From positions 806,001 to 870,000 of the forward strand of contig NZ_CP076135.1 of NCBI RefSeq assembly GCF_018736105.1: a DNA stretch of 64,000 nt. Reading direction: 5' to 3'. The notes below the pieces were generated by a model. The model worked only from the letters and a program-made list of their open reading frames with translations. It made no database searches and was not told the origin of the DNA. The stretch comes from Bradyrhizobium sediminis. Its GTDB lineage: Bacteria; Pseudomonadota; Alphaproteobacteria; Rhizobiales; Xanthobacteraceae. This document shows, in pieces, positions 58,659 through 64,000 of this stretch; the first letter of the stretch is position 1, and every line of letters starts with the position of its first letter. The position numbers and the translations under genes were made by a program.

Positions 58659-59323
58659 TTCAACAGGTCTCCGCCCATACCGCGCTGCCGCGCGCTCTCC
58701 TCGATGTCCTGCGCATGCTCGATCGCGACCTTGCGCGACTCCTCATCGACATGTTCGGAGAGCGCCAGTTGCTCCTCGACCACGTCGATTTCGCTGACGT
58801 CCTTGAGCCGGGTAGGCCAGGCGCCGGTCTTGAGGCAGACGACGCAGCGTGTGATTTCGGCGGCGCCCTGCAGCAGCAGAAGCGCACCCGCGAGCGGGAT
58901 CATGAACTTGAAATGATAGACCGGCGGCCCGTTGGCGGTGACGTTGGAATGCTCGTTGATGCGCCAGGAGTCGGAGGCGTAGTCCCAGCCGGCATAGGCC
59001 AGCGCCGCGATGCCGGGCAGGAAGAAGGCGATGTACAGCACGAGATCGAGCCCGGCCTGCGTGCGTGGCCGCATCGAAGAGTAGAGAAAATCGCCGCGGA
59101 CATGGGCGTTCTGCGCCAGCGTGTAGGCGCCGCCGATCATGAACAGGGTACCGTACAGCATATTGGAGGCGTCGAAGATCCACGCCGTCGGCATGTTGAG
59201 GATATAGCGCTTGAAGACCTCGGCGCAGACCAGGGCCATCAGCCCGACGATCAGCCAGGCTGCGGCTTTGCCGGTCCAGGTGCTGATGCCGTCTATCGTG
59301 TGCAGGAAGCGCTGCGCGTTCAT
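58655..59323 (-). CDS. dctQ: TRAP transporter small permease (DctQ)
   Basis: A 222-aa four-helix partner of DctM. The first helices read AAWLIVGLMALVCAEVFKRYIL and TLFMIGGAYTLAQNAHV; the third and fourth are in YIAFFLPGIAALAYAG and FMIPLAGALLLLQGAAEI. The conserved RGDFLY and the C-terminal acidic tail fit the family. Its stop overlaps the dctM start. Confidence 0.92.
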   Translation of the reverse strand: MNAQRFLHTIDGISTWTGKAAAWLIVGLMALVCAEVFKRYILNMPTAWIFDASNMLYGTLFMIGGAYTLAQNAHVRGDFLYSSMRPRTQAGLDLVLYIAFFLPGIAALAYAGWDYASDSWRINEHSNVTANGPPVYHFKFMIPLAGALLLLQGAAEITRCVVCLKTGAWPTRLKDVSEIDVVEEQLALSEHVDEESRKVAIEHAQDIEESARQRGMGGDLLK

Positions 59324-59378
59324 GGGATGTCAGGCCGCAGGTTCGAGTGATTTCGCTACGTCGTCATGACAATACAAC

Positions 59379-59412
59379 GCATCACCCGGGCTTTGGCCAG
59401 CCCGGATGACGC
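59379..59412. terminator. Hairpin between dctP and dctQ
   Basis: GCATCACCCGGGCT and AGCCCGGATGACGC form a near-perfect stem with a TTGGCC loop. It lacks a clear T-run and may be an mRNA-stabilising intergenic palindrome that raises dctP levels above the permease, rather than a true terminator. Confidence 0.5.
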
Positions 59413-59434
59413 GTCGTCGGTACGAATTATACCG

Positions 59435-60571
59435 TCAGGTCTTCTTCTTGGCGTTCGGCCCGAAGTAGTGGTTGTAGGCCATGCGGCGGTTGACCACCGT
59501 GTCCTGTTCCCACTGCGTCGCACGCTTGGCGAACGCCAGCTGGGAAGCGACGATCTCCTTGAACAGCGGGTTTTCCGCCGACTTCTTCTCCACGACCTGA
59601 TCGTAGATATCGAGCTGCTTCTGCAGGATCGCGTCCGGCGTCTTGTAGAATTTGACCTTATCCTTGGTCTGCAGTTCCTCGTAGTCCTTGGAATAGCGAT
59701 CGATCGCCTTCCAGGCCATGTCCTGACCAGCCGCCTCGGTGGCGTTGGCGATGATCGCTTTCATCTTTTCAGGCAGGGCGTCGTATTTGGTCTTGTTGAA
59801 CATGATCTCGAACTGCTCGGCGTTCTGGTGGTAGCTCTGCAGCATGCAGACCTTGGAAACGTCCGCGAAGCCGAGAATGCGGTCCGAGGTGGCGTTGTTG
59901 AACTCGGCGGCATCGAGCAGGCCGCGGTCCATCGCCGAGACGATTTCGCCGCCCGGCAACGCATTGACGGCGGCGCCGAGGCCCGTGAACACGTCAATGG
60001 AGATGCCGACGGTGCGGAACTTGACGCCCTGGAAGTCTTCCGCCTTGGTGATCGGCTTCTTGAACCAGCCGAGCGGCTGGGTCGGCATCGGTCCATAGGG
60101 GAACGAGACGACGTTGGCGCCGATCGAGGCGTAGAGCTTCGCGAGCAGTTCCTTGCCGCCGCCATATTTGTGCCAGGCGAGCAGCATGTTGGCGTCCATC
60201 GCGTAACCCGGACCAGAGCCCCACAGCGCCAGCGCGGTCTGCTTGCCGTAGTGATAGACCAGCACGCCGTGGCCGCCGTCGAGGGTGCCCTTCGACACCG
60301 CATCCAACAGGCCGAAGGCGGGAACGACGGCGCCGGCGGGCAGCACCTCGATCTTGAGGTCGCCGCCGGTCATGTCATTGACCTTCTTGGCGAAGTCCAG
60401 CGCGTATTCGTGGAAGATGTCCTTCGATGGCCAGGTGCTCTGCCAGCGCATGCTGATCGGGCCCTGCGCGCTGACGATGGTCGGCGCCGCGACCGTCGCG
60501 GCGGCGCCCGCGGCGGCCGTTTTCAGAAAGCGGCGGCGGCTGGAAGTGGTGTCCTTCTTGGAAGTCGTCAT
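59435..60571 (-). CDS. dctP: TRAP transporter substrate-binding protein (DctP)
   Basis: Periplasmic solute-binding protein (378 aa). It begins with a twin-arginine-type signal (S-R-R-R-F-L-K-T-A) and a hydrophobic segment ending ATVAAPTIVSAQ. The body has the family features MRWQSTWPSKDIFHEYALDF, GDLKIEVLPAGAV, and FQGVKFRTVGISIDVF with the carboxylate-binding arginine. It is the first gene of dctP-dctQ-dctM, 111 bases from dctQ. The subgroup resembles binders of keto acids, mannitol-like sugars or aromatics. The substrate cannot be set. Confidence 0.93.
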   Translation of the reverse strand: MTTSKKDTTSSRRRFLKTAAAGAAATVAAPTIVSAQGPISMRWQSTWPSKDIFHEYALDFAKKVNDMTGGDLKIEVLPAGAVVPAFGLLDAVSKGTLDGGHGVLVYHYGKQTALALWGSGPGYAMDANMLLAWHKYGGGKELLAKLYASIGANVVSFPYGPMPTQPLGWFKKPITKAEDFQGVKFRTVGISIDVFTGLGAAVNALPGGEIVSAMDRGLLDAAEFNNATSDRILGFADVSKVCMLQSYHQNAEQFEIMFNKTKYDALPEKMKAIIANATEAAGQDMAWKAIDRYSKDYEELQTKDKVKFYKTPDAILQKQLDIYDQVVEKKSAENPLFKEIVASQLAFAKRATQWEQDTVVNRRMAYNHYFGPNAKKKT

Positions 60572-60951
60572 GGTTTTCTCCCCGTTTTGACGGCGATCCC
60601 GGAAGGGTACGCCCTTTATTTTATTGGCAGCGAGACAAAGACCTACGCGGGGCTTTGGCAAGAACGTTCGAAACGATGCGACGCTTCGACGCGGCACCGG
60701 TCAGTAGTTGACCACTCAACTCTGAATTTATTCCCGCGATTGTGCAGTTTAGTTCCCGGCCGGCAAAAATCAATCGCGCCCCGGATTACCTCTGGTCCGA
60801 CGCCGCCACTTGTTGCGCCGCACGCGGCGATCTTGCGAGGCAGTCGCAGCAACTGCCGCAGCCCCCTGGCGCCGTCGCGCCATTCGACTGGTGCGCCGGC
60901 GGGGAATCAGCGCTATCTCCGGCGTCGGAGGCGGAGGGGCCTTCGATCGGG
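60572..60951. promoter_or_regulatory. Divergent region upstream of dctP and the thioesterase
   Basis: About 380 bases. It contains overlapping inverted repeats GGTCA-N5-TGACC (60699-60713) and AGTTGA-N4-TCAACT (60706-60721), which could be the binding site of a FadR/GntR-type regulator of the transporter. I see no convincing minus 35/minus 10 pair. The frame at 60742-60951 lacks a ribosome site. Confidence 0.45.
60699..60721. promoter_or_regulatory. Overlapping inverted repeats, candidate operator for dctP
   Basis: Two perfect short inverted repeats share the TTGA core. They lie about 130 bases upstream of the dctP start. The regulator is not in the window. Confidence 0.4.
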
Positions 60952-61419
60952 ATGATCGAAATGGGCAGCCGGCGGGAAGTCGAGAGCATCGAGGCGGTGA
61001 TCCACCGCATGTTCGAGGATATCATCCCGTTCAACCGCGTGATCGGCCTCAAGATCGACTCGCTCGACCCCAAGGCGCCGCGGCTGCGGTTCGACATGCG
61101 GCCCGAATTGGTCGGCAACCCGGTCCGCCAGATCCTGCATGGCGGCGTGATTTCGGCCACCCTCGACGTGGTCGGCGGCCTTGCCATTGCGCTGGCCTCG
61201 ATCGCCGAGAGGGGCGCGGCGGCGACGGCGCGGCAATTTCCGAACATCGGCACCATCGACCTGCGCATCGATTACCTGCGGCCGGGACGCGGCCAGTATT
61301 TCGTCGCCACCGGTCGCGTCGTCAGGCTCGGCGGCCGCGTCGCGGTGGTTCATATGGAACTCGTCAACGACGCTGAAGAGCAGATCGCGACCGGTTCGGC
61401 GGCCTACATCATCGGCTGA
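60952..61419 (+). CDS. PaaI-type hotdog-fold thioesterase
   Basis: A 155-aa thioesterase of the PaaI/YigI group, which releases CoA from short or aromatic acyl-CoA. The hotdog central helix is H-G-G-V-I-S-A-T-L-D-V-V-G-G, with the usual Asp in that helix. The strand FPNIGTIDLRIDYLRPG is typical, as is VAVVHMELVNDAEEQIATGSAAYII. ATG 60952 (with GGAGG at 60933) is preferred. An unrelated hotdog tail is found at the right window edge. Confidence 0.88.
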   Translation: MIEMGSRREVESIEAVIHRMFEDIIPFNRVIGLKIDSLDPKAPRLRFDMRPELVGNPVRQILHGGVISATLDVVGGLAIALASIAERGAAATARQFPNIGTIDLRIDYLRPGRGQYFVATGRVVRLGGRVAVVHMELVNDAEEQIATGSAAYIIG

Positions 61420-61489
61420 TCGCGGCGGGCGCCGGGCTTGCTGCGCCGGTTGGTAAACCCGGGCGAAGCCGCCCTTGCCTTACCTTGCC

Positions 61490-62578
61490 TTACGGGCCGA
61501 CGGCCACCAGCGCGGCCTTCCTGAAATCCTTGTTCTTCTCCTCGCGCAGCGGGTTCCTGGCTTCTGCGATCCGCAAATTCGCCACCACCGAGAACAGCAC
61601 GAAACCGCCCTTCTTGCGCGGCAGTACGAAATATTCGGAGATGCTGGCGTGCTCGGAATCCTCGCACGAGGACATGCCCCTGAATACCACGTCGCTGTCG
61701 ACCAGTTCGCTGTTGCGGGCCGATGCGAACTTGCCCTTGCAGGCCCGCGCATCGTTGGCGACGACGCCGGAGGCCACGTCGAGGCCCTTCACGCCGGCCT
61801 GCGCCGGAATGATCCTCACGAAGCCGATCGCGTCGTCCGATCGCCAGGCTGCGCCGTTGTTGACCAGCGTGGCCGGCGTTTCCGCCCGGCTGAGCACGCG
61901 CGGGTTGTTGAGCGAGGCCTTCAGGATGAAGTTGGACGCAAACTCCATGGCCTCGAGCTGCAGCTCGGGCGTGGACGGACCCGGGGCGGGCGTGAGGCTG
62001 CCGCCGGTTTGCGGTGGTGCGGCGCGGGCTGCCGTGGCCGGCGCCCGCTGCGGCAAAACGAAATCCTTGGCGCCGGCGATGCCGTCGCGGTTCACGGTCA
62101 CGACACAGTTGACCAGCGCCGGAAGCAGGATGCCGGTCTTGTCGAGATTGAACTGGAACAGGTTGCCCTCGGCGAACGCGCTCATCGTCGTCGAAGCCCT
62201 GAATTGCTTGATCAGATCGGAGGTGTCGGGCATGTCGACGCTGACGGCATGGGTGGAAATGACCCGGCCGTCGACGTTGAACGGGGCGCGGCCGTCGAAG
62301 GTGAGAACGATGGGGAAGGTCGAGCCCGGTTTGAGCGACCAGTTGTTGTGCGAAAAACCGAGGTTCCAGGTGCCGTTGGCGCCCACCATCACGATGACGG
62401 TGATGCCGCTCTTGTAGGGCGCCGATGCGATGCATCCGCTGAACGCGCCGGTCTGGTCGTTGGTGAAAGCGCCGCCGCTCCAGTTGCCGACCTTGACGGA
62501 GCCGTAAGGTCCGCGCGCCGCGACCGATGACGACGAAAGCACCAACAGTGCGATGGCGCCGAAAGCCTTGAGAAACAT
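61490..62578 (-). CDS. Secreted protein of unknown function
   Basis: A 362-aa exported protein. The start reads MFLKAFGAIALLVLSSSSVAAR, a clear signal peptide. The first half has alternating hydrophobic/polar strands (YGSVKVGNWSGGAFTNDQTGAFSGCIAS, WNLGFSHNNWSLKPGSTFPIVLTF). A proline-rich linker (APATAARAAPPQTGG, about residue 175) separates it from a second domain with Cys (DARACKGK, SCEDSEHAS). A frame extending to 62635 adds residues before the signal and is less likely. The family is not recognised. Confidence 0.78.
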   Translation of the reverse strand: MFLKAFGAIALLVLSSSSVAARGPYGSVKVGNWSGGAFTNDQTGAFSGCIASAPYKSGITVIVMVGANGTWNLGFSHNNWSLKPGSTFPIVLTFDGRAPFNVDGRVISTHAVSVDMPDTSDLIKQFRASTTMSAFAEGNLFQFNLDKTGILLPALVNCVVTVNRDGIAGAKDFVLPQRAPATAARAAPPQTGGSLTPAPGPSTPELQLEAMEFASNFILKASLNNPRVLSRAETPATLVNNGAAWRSDDAIGFVRIIPAQAGVKGLDVASGVVANDARACKGKFASARNSELVDSDVVFRGMSSCEDSEHASISEYFVLPRKKGGFVLFSVVANLRIAEARNPLREEKNKDFRKAALVAVGP

Positions 62579-62673
62579 CCGCCTGCCCCTGCCGATCCGG
62601 AAGATATTGATTCCGCAACCTTCGCGTGCAGGCAAGGGCTATTTCGGGCATTTTCTCAGCATATCCGGTGCAC

Positions 62674-63696
62674 TCAGCCCGGCGTCGCTCCCATCCGCGC
62701 CCGCCGTCCCTCGATCGGATAGGCCGGATCGTTGAAGCCCGGCGTCGAGGGATGGCCGCTGGTGACCAGCCGGTCGATCAGCGCCTCGTCCTCGGCGGTG
62801 AAGCGATAGTCGAGCGCGCGGATGTAATCGTCCCATTGCGCCTCGGTGCGGGGCCCGGCGATCACGGCGCTGACAAAGGACGAGTTCAGCACCCACGACA
62901 CCGCGAACTGCCCGGCGGTGATACCTCTCGCTTCGGCATGCCGTTTGATTTCCTGCGCCAGCTTCAGCGATTCCGGCCGCCACTCGGTCTGCATCATGCG
63001 CGTGTCGTTGCGCCCGGCACGGGTGTCCTTGCCGGGCGCGGCATCGGGCGCGTATTTGCCGGTCAGCACGCCGCGCGCCAGCGGGCTGTAGGGCACGATG
63101 CCGAGGCCGTAATAATGGCAGGCCGGGAAATGCTCGACCTCGGGCATCCGGTTCATCGCGTTGTAATAGGGCTGGCTGACTACCGGACGGTCGATGCCGA
63201 GGTCGTCGCAGATGTTGCAGATCTCGGCGACCCGCCAGGCGCGATAATTCGAGAGGCCGAAATAGCGCACCTTGCCCTGCCGGATCAGCTCGCCGATCGC
63301 GCGCACGGTCTCCTGCAGCGGTGTCGAATGGTCTTCCTTGTGCAGATAATAGATGTCGATGTAGTCGGTGCCGAGCCGCTGCAGGCTTTCGTCCGCCGCC
63401 TGCAGCACCCAGCGCCGCGACAGCCCGCCGCGGTTGGGATCGTCGCCCATCGAATTGGCGAGCTTGGTCGCGAGGATCCAGCTGTGCCGGCTGTTGGAAA
63501 TGGCGCGGCCGACCACCTGCTCGGAACCGCCCTTCGAATAGGCGTCCGCGGTGTCGATGAAGTTGACGCCGGCCTCGTGCGCTTTCGCCATGATCCGCAC
63601 CGAGGTGGCCTCGTCGGTCGGGCCGCCGAACATCATGGTGCCCAAGCAGATCGGCGAAATCTTCAGGCCGCTACGGCCGAGGGGGCGGTATTGCAT
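62674..63696 (-). CDS. Aldo/keto reductase
   Basis: A 340-aa NADPH-dependent aldo/keto reductase of the YajO/YghZ (AKR) type. The catalytic tetrad is visible: Asp and Tyr in F-I-D-T-A-D-A-Y-S, Lys in ILATKLAN, His in YYLHKED. The N-terminus M-Q-Y-R-P-L-G-R-S-G-L-K-I-S is the family start. ATG 63696 is chosen over an upstream frame that runs into the palindromic repeat. The substrate is unknown. Confidence 0.92.
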   Translation of the reverse strand: MQYRPLGRSGLKISPICLGTMMFGGPTDEATSVRIMAKAHEAGVNFIDTADAYSKGGSEQVVGRAISNSRHSWILATKLANSMGDDPNRGGLSRRWVLQAADESLQRLGTDYIDIYYLHKEDHSTPLQETVRAIGELIRQGKVRYFGLSNYRAWRVAEICNICDDLGIDRPVVSQPYYNAMNRMPEVEHFPACHYYGLGIVPYSPLARGVLTGKYAPDAAPGKDTRAGRNDTRMMQTEWRPESLKLAQEIKRHAEARGITAGQFAVSWVLNSSFVSAVIAGPRTEAQWDDYIRALDYRFTAEDEALIDRLVTSGHPSTPGFNDPAYPIEGRRARMGATPG

Positions 63697-63730
63697 GGGT
63701 GGAGTCCTCGCAATCGCGATGCCGGATGCT

Positions 63731-63883
63731 CCTCGCCCCGCTCTTGCGGGGAGAGGGTTGGGGTGAGGGGCTCTCTCCACGCACTCGGACTCGCGGATAG
63801 TCCCCCTCACCCGGATTGCACCGGACGATGCTTCGCATCGCCGAGGCAATCCGACCTCTCCCCGCAAGCGGGGCGAGGTGAAG
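63731..63883. repeat. Palindromic intergenic repeat (CTCGCCCCGC...GCGGGGCGAG type)
   Basis: CTCGCCCCGCTCTTGCGGGG at the left end and CCCCGCAAGCGGGGCGAG at the right end are inverted copies. The centre contains CCCTCACCCGGATTGC and smaller hairpins. This is a common repeat in Bradyrhizobium-like genomes and fills the gap between the reductase and the edge gene. Confidence 0.75.
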
Positions 63884-63900
63884 AAGGCAGCTTCGCATCC

Positions 63901-64000
63901 TCATTCGTTCTTCAATATCTTAAACACGCCGCTGGCCATGGCGATACAGCGTTTGTCCACCGTCACCTCGGTGGTGATGAAAATCAGGCTGCGGGTGGAG
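63901..64000 (-). CDS. PaaI-family thioesterase (C-terminal 33 residues, cut by window edge)
   Basis: The minus strand reads S-T-R-S-L-I-F-I-T-T-E-V-T-V-D, then RCIAMASGVFKIL-KNE and stop at 63903-63901. The pattern of a strand followed by ATASGVFKIL is the usual end of PaaI-type hotdog thioesterases. The N-terminal part lies past the window. It differs from the thioesterase at 60952. Confidence 0.7.
   Translation of the reverse strand, partial: STRSLIFITTEVTVDKRCIAMASGVFKILKNE

Noticed and set aside
56733..58916. A 727-codon open frame antisense to dctM and dctQ
   Set aside because: Same mirroring effect; the sense strand has unambiguous TRAP permease signatures.

Overview
The window is high-GC alphaproteobacterial chromosome, most like Bradyrhizobium and its relatives (Nitrobacteraceae, order Hyphomicrobiales). 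The evidence is the aa3 oxidase operon in the order coxB-coxA-ctaB-small ORF-ctaG-coxC-DUF983-surf1, a split F0 ATP synthase operon with both b and b' subunits, a 5-aminolevulinate synthase (HemA), an IalB-family protein, Omp25/31-like barrels, several TTG starts, and the palindromic intergenic repeat families common in that group. I see no phage, insertion sequence, CRISPR array or symbiosis gene. Most of the window is core metabolism. The genus is an inference from content.

Layout. 1-4.2 kb: signal peptidase I (cut by the window edge), tldD, a secreted type-B carboxylesterase, and an IalB-like protein. A decayed copy of the ialB 3' end lies on the other side of the esterase. 4.6-14.7 kb: cytochrome c oxidase structural and assembly genes, running into thrC, an M16 peptidase and a GNAT acetyltransferase. 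14.9-18.3 kb: a secreted protein of unknown function, then the convergent F0 operon atpI-B-E-b'-b with a visible promoter. 18.5-23.6 kb: a DsbA-fold isomerase, a coiled-coil secreted protein, YjbQ, an MHS-type MFS transporter and three small membrane proteins.

23.7-33.5 kb is the most interesting block. A two-subunit sodium/carboxylate symporter (DUF4212 plus SSS) is divergent from an unknown 207-aa protein and a single polypeptide joining a DEDDh exonuclease, a CBS pair and a DUF294 nucleotidyltransferase. A LuxR-type response regulator and a giant SSS-STAC-PAS-kinase-receiver sensor (CrbR/CrbS-like) follow. Together they look like a self-contained module that senses, imports and regulates acetate or a similar short carboxylate.

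33.7-44.8 kb: hemA, an MBL hydrolase, a chemoreceptor, two tandem outer-membrane barrels sharing a promoter/inverted-repeat element, small unknown genes, tRNA-Thr(GGT), a decayed NTF2-like gene, and a LysR regulator divergent from a cupin and a methyltransferase. 45-50.8 kb: the conserved block murA-DUF2948-hisD-UPF0262-LMW phosphatase-maf-yacG, followed by tRNA-Phe(GAA) with a good promoter.

50.9-54.6 kb: a DUF2336 protein and a heme-c DUF3365-GGDEF-EAL protein, with a decayed partial copy of the tRNA-Phe region between them. 55.1-60.6 kb: a CoA-transferase pair whose alpha subunit is broken by a deletion, and a TRAP transporter (dctM, dctQ, dctP). 60.9-64 kb: a hotdog thioesterase, an unknown secreted protein, an aldo/keto reductase and the tail of a second thioesterase.
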